Shown here: piece after piece, positions 53,442 through 62,464 of the stretch
How the letters are laid out: each line of letters opens with the position of its first letter
Position numbering within the stretch: the first letter of the stretch is position 1
Assembly: GCA_036960605.1 (NCBI GenBank)
Contig: JBALXI010000013.1
Coordinates: 1 to 64,000, forward strand
Direction of reading: 5' to 3'
From: Oleispira sp036960605
GTDB lineage: Bacteria; Pseudomonadota; Gammaproteobacteria; Pseudomonadales; Oceanobacteraceae
DNA: 64,000 nt
The notes under the pieces: model-generated
Told to the model about the DNA's origin: nothing
The model's database searches: none
The model's input: only the letters and a program-made list of their open reading frames with translations
Program-made: the position numbers and the translations under genes

Positions 53442-54594
53442 TACGATAACCTATTAACTGTTCATATAATGTCTCTAACCGTTTAACCATTACATTATTT
53501 GAAAAATCACGCTCTGCCTTAATTCTAGAGTTCTTGCACATTTCAAGGTATTGTTCATTATTATTCACCGTTTTCCACATAGCATTTGCGAGGGCTAATG
53601 AATCTTCTTTATCTACAAGTAGTCCATTAAATCCATGCTCAACAACTTCAGGATTACCACCCACATTGGTTGCAACAATAGGAAGTCCCGTTGCCGTTGC
53701 TTCAATAAGTGCATTAGAGAGTCCTTCAGATAGGGTTGCACTAACCATTAAATCAGATGCCCCCAACCAATCTTGAACATTATCTTGAAAGCCCGCAAAA
53801 ATAACGCTATCTGATATGCATAAGTTATTGGCTTGTACTTTTAACTCATCCTCTAGCTCTCCTCCTCCCAATAACACTAATATCCAAGGTGTCGAATTTT
53901 TTTTAGAAAATAATGAGAATGCCTCCAAAAGATATTTATGACCCTTTACAGGCTTTAACCAACCAACAGATGTCATAACCCTGACGTTTGTTGGTAATCC
54001 GAGCTTATTTTTTAAAGTAATTCGAGTTTTATCTGTTGTAACGCTGTACGTTGATAAATGAACTCCGTTTGGAATTACATGCGTATCACATTCTGAAATA
54101 TCATATTCATCCACCATTTGCTTAGTAATACTCTTCGAAGGCGCTGTAATATTCTTCAATTTTGGCGTAATTATATGCATCAAGCGTTTAAGGGTGCCAT
54201 CAAGCTTGAACCCCATATCTCGTTTACTTGATACTGTCTCAAATGACGTCCCTGGTAATAATTTCAATACAAAATTAACGATATCTGACTTTTCATGATA
54301 AGAAACTACAAGCTGTATTTCTTTTTTTCTTATTAAGAGCCAAAGCTCTAAGATCAGGCTGAACATTTTTTTTGATTTAACATTCATTAGCGGTCGACTG
54401 TATAAGGTGACATTAGGTCTCTCTACAAGTGGGCCGTCAGCAAGCATAGGATTTCCAGTGGGCGTCATCTGAATGACCTCTACTTGAAAGTCATCAGATA
54501 TTGATGTCAAAAAATTATGCAAATGTCTCTCGCTGCCTCCAGGCCAGCCAACATACGTATCGGTAATAATTAGTATTTTTTTAATGTCTTTCAT
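53434..54594 (-). CDS. Glycosyltransferase family 4 protein
   Basis: 386 residues, GT-B. ILIITDTYVGWPGGSERHLHN, VIPNGVHLSTYS, SVGWLKPVKGHKYLLEAFSL, FAGFQDNVQDWLGASDLMVSATLSEG-type and LPIVATNVGGNPEVVEHG are the GT4 hallmarks with the E-x7-E pair (SEGLSNALIEA). Acceptor and donor are unknown. It overlaps the GT2 gene by four bases and the next GT4 gene by eight, so it is firmly in the operon. Confidence 0.88.
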   Translation of the reverse strand: MKDIKKILIITDTYVGWPGGSERHLHNFLTSISDDFQVEVIQMTPTGNPMLADGPLVERPNVTLYSRPLMNVKSKKMFSLILELWLLIRKKEIQLVVSYHEKSDIVNFVLKLLPGTSFETVSSKRDMGFKLDGTLKRLMHIITPKLKNITAPSKSITKQMVDEYDISECDTHVIPNGVHLSTYSVTTDKTRITLKNKLGLPTNVRVMTSVGWLKPVKGHKYLLEAFSLFSKKNSTPWILVLLGGGELEDELKVQANNLCISDSVIFAGFQDNVQDWLGASDLMVSATLSEGLSNALIEATATGLPIVATNVGGNPEVVEHGFNGLLVDKEDSLALANAMWKTVNNNEQYLEMCKNSRIKAERDFSNNVMVKRLETLYEQLIGYRND

Positions 54595-55736
54595 TTACTT
54601 TTCCAAGCCTGCTGTTTTTTATCAAAAGCATAATGAAACAGTCCAAGCATGTTAAACCAGTTGAGTGCAATGAACGATATACCTAAACGTAATATTGCAA
54701 AATTTAACAATTGAGGGGCCTTTAAACTTAATGGATATAGCATAATCGTAAGCATGAATAGTAATGCGTACATATAACCCATTAGATAACCTTGATACCC
54801 AATAAGCACACTTATAAATAATGATAGTAATGCGGCATAAGGCGCTAATAATCTGAATACTTTATGGCTCAAATACTGCCACCATATGGGATGATAAAAC
54901 GGAATTGTAAATGCAACATTCCTTAACCACAGTTGGTAATTCCCTTTAATTGTTCTCGTTTTCCTTATTTTTTCTTTTTTCAAATCATTAGATGGAATAT
55001 CCAGCGCAATCGCCCGTTCATCAAAGCCTATCCAATATCCTTTTTTGCAGATATTCATTGGAATAAGCACATCATCTAGTATCGTATCAGCCGGGATAGT
55101 TTCATATAATGAACGTTTAAACATATAGATAGCACCAGTGACTCCAGGCACACTGCCAATTATGGCTTCAGATTTTCTGATAAACTTCTCATAGCGCCAA
55201 TAACCATCCATTCCTTCAGATACATTATTTTGACCTTCGCTTTTAAATTGAAGCTCTCCACTCACCGCTCCTGCTGATGAATTCATTTCAAACCATGAGG
55301 ATAGATCTTTGGCACTGGTGAGATTTATAGATTGTCGAGCGTCTAACATAAAAACCAATTCTGTACTTACCTGCGTCATTGCAAGGTTGATTCCAGCAGC
55401 TTTTCCACTTCGTTTTTTTGTTTTCAATAAGGTTATACGATCTGATTTTAGACTACCAACCAATCTAGCCGTTTCGTCTGAACTGGCATCATCAACAATA
55501 ATCACATTTAATTTTTCTTTAGGGTAATCTAAAGATAATACATTATTAATCTTTTCCACAATGTACTGCTCTTCATTGCAAGCTATGATTACAGCAGTAA
55601 TGGTAAATTTATAATCTCCGCGGGGGATAGAGTGACTCCTCCCCCCACTATATTTAGTAAGTGCTGCGAGTAATAATGGATATCCAGCAAAAACATAAAA
55701 GATGAATACCAAAAGACCTACAAATATATATATCAT
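54591..55736 (-). CDS. Membrane glycosyltransferase family 2 protein
   Basis: 381 residues. One N-terminal helix, a GT-A domain with VIIVDDASSDETARLV, KKRSGKAAGINLAM, VFMLDARQS (DxD-like) and VTGAIYMFKRSLY, then a processive-type DVLIPMNICKKGYWIGF and two or three C-terminal helices (about 295-370). This layout resembles EpsH-locus or cellulose-synthase-like GT2 enzymes that extend lipid-bound chains. It overlaps both neighbours by four bases. Confidence 0.87.
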   Translation of the reverse strand: MIYIFVGLLVFIFYVFAGYPLLLAALTKYSGGRSHSIPRGDYKFTITAVIIACNEEQYIVEKINNVLSLDYPKEKLNVIIVDDASSDETARLVGSLKSDRITLLKTKKRSGKAAGINLAMTQVSTELVFMLDARQSINLTSAKDLSSWFEMNSSAGAVSGELQFKSEGQNNVSEGMDGYWRYEKFIRKSEAIIGSVPGVTGAIYMFKRSLYETIPADTILDDVLIPMNICKKGYWIGFDERAIALDIPSNDLKKEKIRKTRTIKGNYQLWLRNVAFTIPFYHPIWWQYLSHKVFRLLAPYAALLSLFISVLIGYQGYLMGYMYALLFMLTIMLYPLSLKAPQLLNFAILRLGISFIALNWFNMLGLFHYAFDKKQQAWKSK

Positions 55737-56485
55737 TGATCAGCACCCAGTATTTTATTTCTTACACCATCATAGACCTTATTACCCAATGCTTTCTTGG
55801 CCAGCCCGGTAACATAGTATTTTCTTTTCAGCTTACGAACATTTTTACTGTTTAACTGACTGCATTCTGCCAGTTTAAAAACCGAGTCGTTCATCATCAC
55901 TGGAATTCTTGGAATTAAATACTGATCCTTATTACCCCACACGCCAGGTTTAGAGATCGCAATTGATTGATAGCCCACTCTTTTAGAAATTTTTTCAGTT
56001 ATTTTGTTATATCGCCCCCCTGGTGGGGCTAGGATTAACACTTCTTTTGAAATTTCGTCTTCAATTCTATTTTTACTGCTTCTCAGTTGGTTTTCTTGTT
56101 CTTTTTCAGTGCAGTCTGAAAGGAAGATATGATCAAAGGAATGCGATTGGATGCTCATCCCAAGTTCTGATAGCTCACGTAACTGACCCCAGCTCATGAA
56201 ATCTTTTTTCCCGACCATTGCTGGATTAATAAAAAAATCACCGACACCTAGTTTATTTTCAACAAGCGATAGCGCAGCATCATAATTACTTATGTGGCCA
56301 TCATCAAAAGTGAGTACTGGATAATCGCTATAATTACTTTCTATAGCATTTAGGATACTCGTCATTGGTCCAACTTTTTTGACCAACTCAATGAATTTTT
56401 TACTGGAATAATTATAGTGAGCATCCGCACTATCATCCTTCGATAACTCCCCTATAGAATGAAACATATATACTGTATTTGCCAT
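55733..56485 (-). CDS. NodB-type polysaccharide deacetylase (PEP-CTERM locus-like)
   Basis: 250 residues. TFDDG lies at about 59-63, SHSFDH supplies the two metal-binding histidines, and LAPPGGRYN is the substrate-groove motif. The domain is short, without signal peptide. A deacetylase in this spot, right after the ExeA-like ATPase, is usual at exosortase-linked EPS loci. It starts 5 bp after the ATPase stop. Confidence 0.87.
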   Translation of the reverse strand: MANTVYMFHSIGELSKDDSADAHYNYSSKKFIELVKKVGPMTSILNAIESNYSDYPVLTFDDGHISNYDAALSLVENKLGVGDFFINPAMVGKKDFMSWGQLRELSELGMSIQSHSFDHIFLSDCTEKEQENQLRSSKNRIEDEISKEVLILAPPGGRYNKITEKISKRVGYQSIAISKPGVWGNKDQYLIPRIPVMMNDSVFKLAECSQLNSKNVRKLKRKYYVTGLAKKALGNKVYDGVRNKILGADQ

Positions 56486-56490
56486 TGGAA

Positions 56491-57477
56491 TTACTCTACC
56501 TCATCCTTGGTATTCATATTATTCGCCAATGCTTCTAGGCTCATATTTATGCCTTCTAACGCATAAATCATTCTCTCGAAAGAATTCGAATCTTCCGCCA
56601 ATTCACTTATTTTTTTAACCGCTACATTCGAGGTAATAGCATTCCCCATACCTAGAACCTTAGGTATATTTATCATCAGATCAGAGGCCACTTCAACAAC
56701 ATCATTTTTTAATGCGTATTTTCTATCTTCAATAAATGCACATAACAGTAATGCATCACATATCTTATTAATAAGTCTAGGGATACCGTTCGAGTACTTG
56801 AAAATCTCACTTATCACATTTTTTGTAAATATATTATCAGTATTATTTCCTGCGATTTTCAGTCTATATTCGATATACTTTGATACATCCTCTTCGCTTA
56901 ATCCTTTCAGGTGATAATGTAGCTTCACCCTCTGTTTAAGCTGTTCAGAATCATTAACACTGAGCATAAATTCTGGCTGGCCAAGCATAATCACTCGAAG
57001 AAGAGGTTTATTATTAACCTCAAGCCCTGCTAGCATTCTTATATCTTCTAAATTTTCAACTGTAAGATTTTGAGCCTCATCAATAATCAAGACGCTAGGT
57101 CGGCCACGATCAAGCTCTGTATGAAAATGTTTTTTCAAAGAAAAGACCAAGCTTACTTTGCTTTCTTTATTAGCCACCGTACCCGCTTCTTCAGCGATAT
57201 ACTGAAATAATTCTTTTCCCTTCAAATTTGTGAAAGGCAAACTAATACAAGCTACTTTTTTGTCAAATCGTTTAATCAAGCGCTTCAACAATATAGTTTT
57301 ACCAGCCCCAACTTCCCCTGTAATAACTACAAATCCTCCTGGCTGGCTAACCGCATAATCCATATAAGCCATTGCTTTAGAGTGCTGCTGGCTAAGATAC
57401 AGAAAATCATCGTCAGGAATAATCTGAAATGGAGGTTTTTTAAATTTAAAAAAATCTAGATAGATAATTGTATTCAC
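56491..57477 (-). CDS. ExeA-like AAA ATPase of exosortase-type EPS loci
   Basis: 328 residues. The N-terminal YLDFFKFKKPPFQIIPDDDF and LYLSQQHSKAMAYM match the ExeA/GspA-type ATPase start. Walker A is GEVGAGKT (54-61) and Walker B is SVLIIDEAQNL. AGLEVNNKPLLRVIMLGQPE completes the AAA core. Members of this subfamily (annotated as PEP-CTERM-locus secretion ATPases) are thought to energise or regulate export. It lies between the outer-membrane barrel and the deacetylase. Confidence 0.88.
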   Translation of the reverse strand: MNTIIYLDFFKFKKPPFQIIPDDDFLYLSQQHSKAMAYMDYAVSQPGGFVVITGEVGAGKTILLKRLIKRFDKKVACISLPFTNLKGKELFQYIAEEAGTVANKESKVSLVFSLKKHFHTELDRGRPSVLIIDEAQNLTVENLEDIRMLAGLEVNNKPLLRVIMLGQPEFMLSVNDSEQLKQRVKLHYHLKGLSEEDVSKYIEYRLKIAGNNTDNIFTKNVISEIFKYSNGIPRLINKICDALLLCAFIEDRKYALKNDVVEVASDLMINIPKVLGMGNAITSNVAVKKISELAEDSNSFERMIYALEGINMSLEALANNMNTKDEVE

Positions 57478-57483
57478 CTTAAT

Positions 57484-58662
57484 TCATCGTGACAATATTG
57501 ATGAACGGCCTTTGTAGTTTATGATAAAAGCTAGACTATAGTAGGGTTCACCATTGTCGACATTAGTATATTTTACTGATAACCGATTATGAAAATTTCT
57601 AATCCAAGGAGCAGCAATCCCCACAGATGCACTTTGCCAATTTGCCGCGTCATTATCATTACTATCAACACTCACATTCAGTAAACATGCTTTGCACGAA
57701 TTATTTAACAACCTGTAGTCAACTTGCATTGAATACCGTTTTTCCTGCGTTAGTTGCGTTTCAGTTTTTGTTTCCGATGCATTCATTTCCAATAATAAAT
57801 TTAGCTGCTTAAAATCATATAAATAACGTCCGATTTTAGAGGTAGTAAAAGTAGCGGGATCTGGAAGTAAAGTATTTGCTGTAGTTAACATACTATTATT
57901 AATGCTATTATTTTTTTTTATGAACTGTAGTGAAATATTATTCGACGTGTTAAGTGTGTAATTATAATCTGCTTCATAAGTTGGATATACTTTATTATGA
58001 GAGATGAATCGCCCCACCTTGGCACGATAATCAGAAACACCTTGCCTTAACATGATCTCAACTGATGCCTCATTACTACAACTATCAATCGCATCTTCGT
58101 TATTATAATCGGTACAATAGCGTTCAAATTCTCCAGTAAAATCCATGCCGGTATTAATACTCTTCGTGAGTCGAATAGTGCCATAGATCTCATCTCTTAA
58201 ATATTGGCGATCTAGCTCTCTTGCCTTTTGCAACTCTAACTCCAGCTTAATATCTGATCGAATGTACTTTAGATATTTAGGCCCTGTTAATAGAGACCAT
58301 GATTGAGGCTCAGTATTAACTGTATCAGTATTATAATTAAATTTTGTGCTGCTCTCCCAGCTCAAGTTCGGGGTTATCAGCCTGTACTTATGATCAATTA
58401 CTGAATTGATATAAGTAGTATAATACTCAGAGCCGTGGTTAGAATCAGATCGACCGTCATCAAATAGCTTCTCAAACTCCAGAGAACTATTTGCATCATA
58501 GTTCTTCGCCTCTACGCTTCCGTTATAGTTTCCCTCGACCTTTGCTACAATTTCATCTTCATCTAGGTCAATCTCCACACTCCCTCTGCCGTTACCATGA
58601 ATAGCAGCAGATGATTCAAGGGAGATAGTGATTAATAATAAAATTCTAATAACAATCTTCAT
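57484..58662 (-). CDS. Outer-membrane beta-barrel protein of the EPS export module
   Basis: 392 residues with a signal peptide (MKIVIRILLLITISLESSAA). The mature part alternates polar and hydrophobic residues in strand-length units (YRLITPNLSWESSTKFNYNT, YTLNTSNNISLQFIKKNNSI), as in the PEP-CTERM-associated outer-membrane family. It has a final strand with YSLAFIINYKG. Sequence conservation is low in this family, so the call leans on position between the kinase-like gene and the ExeA-like ATPase. Confidence 0.7.
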   Translation of the reverse strand: MKIVIRILLLITISLESSAAIHGNGRGSVEIDLDEDEIVAKVEGNYNGSVEAKNYDANSSLEFEKLFDDGRSDSNHGSEYYTTYINSVIDHKYRLITPNLSWESSTKFNYNTDTVNTEPQSWSLLTGPKYLKYIRSDIKLELELQKARELDRQYLRDEIYGTIRLTKSINTGMDFTGEFERYCTDYNNEDAIDSCSNEASVEIMLRQGVSDYRAKVGRFISHNKVYPTYEADYNYTLNTSNNISLQFIKKNNSINNSMLTTANTLLPDPATFTTSKIGRYLYDFKQLNLLLEMNASETKTETQLTQEKRYSMQVDYRLLNNSCKACLLNVSVDSNDNDAANWQSASVGIAAPWIRNFHNRLSVKYTNVDNGEPYYSLAFIINYKGRSSILSR

Positions 58663-58668
58663 GATATC

Positions 58669-59442
58669 TCAGCGAACATACTCGTTTAATACAACACCTT
58701 TAAATTTATCCTTTGGTATCATCTTCTCAGCCGAGTTCATTTCTTCCTGCCCGACTTTTCCATATGGAATAACAACGATCACCTGATCACATACTTCCAA
58801 TAGTATTCTAGTATCTGCTGATTTTAAAATAGGGGGAGCATCAATAAAGATATTTCTATCTTTATATCGGTTTTTCAAATCCATTAGCAATTTTTTAAAA
58901 CGAGGATGTGTAAAGTACTCTTCGGTTTCATCGGTAGTATTTCCTGAAGGAATACAGCGGTATCGTGCTATTCCAGAAGCATGAATAACATCATCAACTG
59001 TTATTGTTTCATCGACTATATAGTCCAATACACCTAATTGATTCTGCAATTCGAATACACTGCTAATATTTGGCTTATCTATATTACAATCGATAAGTAA
59101 TGATGTTTTAGTTGAGTCAAAGGAAGTAACAGCAGCAAGATTTCTTGCAAAATAGCTTGCTCCACTCGATGCTGAAAGTGATGTGACCATGACTACATTT
59201 TTTGACTCATCTGTCGAAAGCGCGGTTCTAATATCTCTAAACTTATGCAAAGCCTCAGCCTGGTCACTTCTTTGATACACAATTTTTTTCTTATCGAGCT
59301 CTTGAAAGGAGAATAACTTCCCTACATTCATTTTTAATATTTCACCAATAGAATTTGTTTCTTTATCAGTAGAAATATAATCGCCATAAAGAAGATCATC
59401 ATTAATAACAGTGCGTCTAATTGCTCTTTCTAACTTATCCAT
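58669..59442 (-). CDS. CpsD/CapB-type kinase-like protein with altered P-loop
   Basis: 257 residues in the position of the bacterial tyrosine autokinase that partners Wzz. The Walker A region reads SLSASSGASYFARNLAAV: the usual G-K-S/T is G-A-S, so the lysine is missing. Walker A' is SLLIDCNIDKPN, Walker B is NIFIDAPPIL. The C-terminus (KFKGVVLNEYVR) has a single tyrosine, not a Tyr cluster. It may bind nucleotide weakly or act as a structural partner. Similar lysine-less forms occur, as I recall, in other marine EPS loci. Confidence 0.75.
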   Translation of the reverse strand: MDKLERAIRRTVINDDLLYGDYISTDKETNSIGEILKMNVGKLFSFQELDKKKIVYQRSDQAEALHKFRDIRTALSTDESKNVVMVTSLSASSGASYFARNLAAVTSFDSTKTSLLIDCNIDKPNISSVFELQNQLGVLDYIVDETITVDDVIHASGIARYRCIPSGNTTDETEEYFTHPRFKKLLMDLKNRYKDRNIFIDAPPILKSADTRILLEVCDQVIVVIPYGKVGQEEMNSAEKMIPKDKFKGVVLNEYVR

Positions 59443-59443
59443 A

Positions 59444-60964
59444 TCAATTACCCTGAACGACTAAACGCAACCAAGCGACATAAGCATATGCTACGATTAC
59501 ACATAACAAGCAAAGTGATGCTAATGCCAACCAACTGGTATTTTTAACGCTATCGACTTTATTCACATACACGGAAACAGCACCCAATACAGGGACGCTA
59601 ACCGTATTTTGTAACATAGCTATTGATCTGATTTTTCCATCTAGCATTGACATAAGATAGGCGATAGCAAAGGGAGTCATAATTGCCAATAAAAATCCTG
59701 CTATAGTAATATGCATCAACCTCAGTCCTACAGACCTAACAGGAACAACCGCCATTTCTTGTATCTTTAGAGTAAGTCCTTGATTAGCAACATCTATATT
59801 CATCGATACTCTTGCATTCTCTCGCTGTCGCAATAATTTCTGGTATATATCTCGGTTAACTTCGTAATCTCTTGTTAGCTGTGCAAGCTCGGCATCTGCT
59901 GAATTTATACTTCTTGCCCTTACTTTTTCATCTCCCAGTAAGTTGCGAGTTGCCTTTAGCCTTGTTTTTAGAGCCGCTAGCTGTGTTTCATACTGAGATG
60001 ACTGACTTCTAAGCTCTTGAAATAATGGATTTAGACTGCCTATTTGTTTTATTTTACTGCCATCATTATTTCTAACATTTTCCATTTTTATTCTTAGCGC
60101 GGCTATTTGGTCTTTCAGAATTATCACATCAGGATAACTGTCTAAATAGGTCATTCTTAAAGTATCTAACTGATTCTCAATCGTTGCTATTCGATTTTGA
60201 AGCTGCCCTTCTTCTGTCAAATATGCCGAGACTTCTGCCTCCCCAGACAATTGACTTTCTATATTTTTTAATTGGATATTAATTTCTGAAATTTCTAACT
60301 CAGTCTCTTCTATTGATCGCTGAAGCTCTAATATTCTCGCTACAACAGTATTAAGGCTATTAGGTGATGCACTAAGATGTTCAGACCTGAAGTTCTTTAA
60401 CGCCTCTTCTGATCCCCTTAGTTTTCCATGGTAGTTTGATGCTTGCGTAGCAATAAAATCATAGGCTGACTGGCTTTCTAGTCGCTTATTCAACGTACTT
60501 TCAGAAATAAATAAATCCGTGAAAAATGCAGCAACTCGTTGAGATTTTATGGGATCATTAGATTTATATTCTATTTTCACTAAACCTTTACCCACACTTA
60601 GAATTTTAGTCTTATAAAATGTGTCTTCCCAGAATTGGTCTTTTTCTTTTAACGAAAAACCACTGACGTCTTCACTCATATACTCCAATAATTTATCTTT
60701 TGTTTTTTGACCAGAAAGTAGTTGTTTTGCATTCTTGGCTAAATTTTTTACATCTGTCGCAACCGCTGTACCTTCCATTAATGGCTGTAATATATTTTGC
60801 TCATCCACAAAAACTGTTGAACTGGATGAATATACTCGCGGCCAGTACCAACCTGCGACTAGCGTACCTATGGATATGACTAAAAATAGTATTAGTGCAA
60901 AATTTCTATTTCTCCACACCTCATTGACAGCACTTTTAATAAGATCAAATTGAGTAGCTTGCAT
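59444..60964 (-). CDS. Polysaccharide chain-length determinant (Wzz/GumC-like, XrtA type)
   Basis: 506 residues. TM1 is at about 21-41, the periplasmic part is a long coiled coil (about 165-390, SIEETELEISEINIQLKNIE), and TM2 lies near 405-432, with a further hydrophobic segment at the C-terminus (about 478-503). It sets chain length and bridges to the Wza-like exporter. Adjacent by one base to the kinase-like gene. The extra C-terminal helix and length match the exosortase-locus subfamily. Confidence 0.9.
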   Translation of the reverse strand: MQATQFDLIKSAVNEVWRNRNFALILFLVISIGTLVAGWYWPRVYSSSSTVFVDEQNILQPLMEGTAVATDVKNLAKNAKQLLSGQKTKDKLLEYMSEDVSGFSLKEKDQFWEDTFYKTKILSVGKGLVKIEYKSNDPIKSQRVAAFFTDLFISESTLNKRLESQSAYDFIATQASNYHGKLRGSEEALKNFRSEHLSASPNSLNTVVARILELQRSIEETELEISEINIQLKNIESQLSGEAEVSAYLTEEGQLQNRIATIENQLDTLRMTYLDSYPDVIILKDQIAALRIKMENVRNNDGSKIKQIGSLNPLFQELRSQSSQYETQLAALKTRLKATRNLLGDEKVRARSINSADAELAQLTRDYEVNRDIYQKLLRQRENARVSMNIDVANQGLTLKIQEMAVVPVRSVGLRLMHITIAGFLLAIMTPFAIAYLMSMLDGKIRSIAMLQNTVSVPVLGAVSVYVNKVDSVKNTSWLALASLCLLCVIVAYAYVAWLRLVVQGN

Positions 60965-60975
60965 TATTTATAATC

Positions 60976-61605
60976 CTAAAAAAAACGTTCTGGAACTGTA
61001 ACGATGTCATTCGGAATCAGCTTGTAGTTTGTTTCAAGCTCTCCAGAATTCAATATCTGCCCCAACAGAATGTCATATTGCTGAACCTTATTTTCTTTAT
61101 TCGTACGGTATAAACTCGCGCGATCAGGAGCGGCAAATTCATTTACACCTCCCGCCTCCAATACAACATCTAGCACAGTCATCCCTTGTCGGTAAGGAAC
61201 AGATATTGGTTTTTGAACAGCACCTGTTACTCTGATACGAGATATAAACTCGTGACTACTTAGCTGAGTCAATATCACGGTAACTTGTGGCTCTCTTATG
61301 TATTTTGATAATTTGCTTTTAATCTCTTCTGCTACCTGCTCAGGCTTCTTCCCTCCGGCTATGACATCGCCAATTAAAGGAACAGATATTCTTCCATCGG
61401 GTCTAACAGGAACTGATACCGATAAATCTGCATTACGCCATACATTGACCTGCAATGTATCTTCTACACCAATATAATATTGAGGAATTGTTGCGTAAGT
61501 ACGATCTGCATCAAGCAATAAATTTAATTTCTCTGGCATAACATTATTAGCACAGCCAGACATAAATATAATACTGAGTAGTAAAAGTCGAAAAATATTT
61601 AACAT
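60976..61605 (-). CDS. Polysaccharide export lipoprotein (Wza-like)
   Basis: About 209 residues from ATG 61605, the start that puts a normal lipobox (MSGC, Cys18) behind the signal; an upstream ATG at 61647 would add a 14-residue polar extension. YYIGVEDTLQVNVWRNADLS and PVRPDGRISVPLIGDV are the Poly_export domain, and an SLBB-like part follows (IRVTGAVQKPISVPYRQGMT). It is a short form, as in exosortase-type EPS loci, and forms the outer-membrane exit with Wzz. Confidence 0.9.
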   Translation of the reverse strand: MLNIFRLLLLSIIFMSGCANNVMPEKLNLLLDADRTYATIPQYYIGVEDTLQVNVWRNADLSVSVPVRPDGRISVPLIGDVIAGGKKPEQVAEEIKSKLSKYIREPQVTVILTQLSSHEFISRIRVTGAVQKPISVPYRQGMTVLDVVLEAGGVNEFAAPDRASLYRTNKENKVQQYDILLGQILNSGELETNYKLIPNDIVTVPERFF

Positions 61606-61690
61606 ATGTACACCACGGGTCACTTCCTGTATCAACTTGGAAACCATAAAGATGATTTCACGCTTTAAATCAATATCTAAACTTACAATA

Positions 61691-62464
61691 TCAATTTTTT
61701 CCCTTTACCTTGTACCACACCAAGCCTATCCACTCGTGTAATGCTGCCTTAGAGTGCCAATGCGCTTCATAGCTTGGAATTAAACTCCAATCAATCTCAA
61801 TCTTTGTTACCACTGGGCAGGTTATGATTGATAATTTATCAGCAACGCTTTTTGCTCTCGGCATATGCCAATATGACGTAACTAAAAAATAGGGCTTATC
61901 TTTAGATATCATAGGCATTAGCGTTTCTAAATTTTCAAATGTGTTCTTTGATTTTTTTCCAATTAGCACATTACTGATATCTAACTTACTTTGAATATAT
62001 TTTTTTAACAGTTCGGCCTCAGAGTACTGCCCCCTACCTAATCCACCTGGCAAGATAACCTGGGTATTATGTTTAACTCTTAATATTTCAAGCGCCCTAT
62101 CAGCACGCGTTATCGACCAATCCGAAAGTTGACCGCCATCAATGGTCGGACGCCAGCTTAAGCCACCCGGCATAAGAATTAGACTATTCACATCTTTTCT
62201 CACACACACATCCGCTCGATTATTGATTAGCCCTAAACTACCGAGGAACAAACTGGATCCCAAAGGAGTAATCGATAACGACCAAAAAGCTACCGTAAGC
62301 AATGACATCACAATTGCTTTATAGTTAAAAAATATCAGGGCTGTACATAACAACAATATGGATATCACTAACCAAAAAATGGGCAGCTGTAATATCTCTT
62401 TAATTACATATATAAAGTTCGCCAAAACAGTGTCCTTATTACCTTGCACCCTTACCAAGAACAA
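61691..62464 (-). CDS. YdcF/DUF218 family membrane protein
   Basis: 257 residues. Two N-terminal hydrophobic stretches (about 28-72) precede a DUF218 domain: SLILMPGGLSWRP, ITRADRALEILRVKHNTQVI, GRGQYSEAELLKKYI, and SKNTFENLETLMP with TSYWHMPRAKSV. Members are linked to envelope polymers (SanA/ElyC), but the reaction is unknown. It overlaps the end of the EpsB-like gene by 26 bases, so the true start could be a little further in. Confidence 0.8.
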   Translation of the reverse strand: MFLVRVQGNKDTVLANFIYVIKEILQLPIFWLVISILLLCTALIFFNYKAIVMSLLTVAFWSLSITPLGSSLFLGSLGLINNRADVCVRKDVNSLILMPGGLSWRPTIDGGQLSDWSITRADRALEILRVKHNTQVILPGGLGRGQYSEAELLKKYIQSKLDISNVLIGKKSKNTFENLETLMPMISKDKPYFLVTSYWHMPRAKSVADKLSIITCPVVTKIEIDWSLIPSYEAHWHSKAALHEWIGLVWYKVKGKN

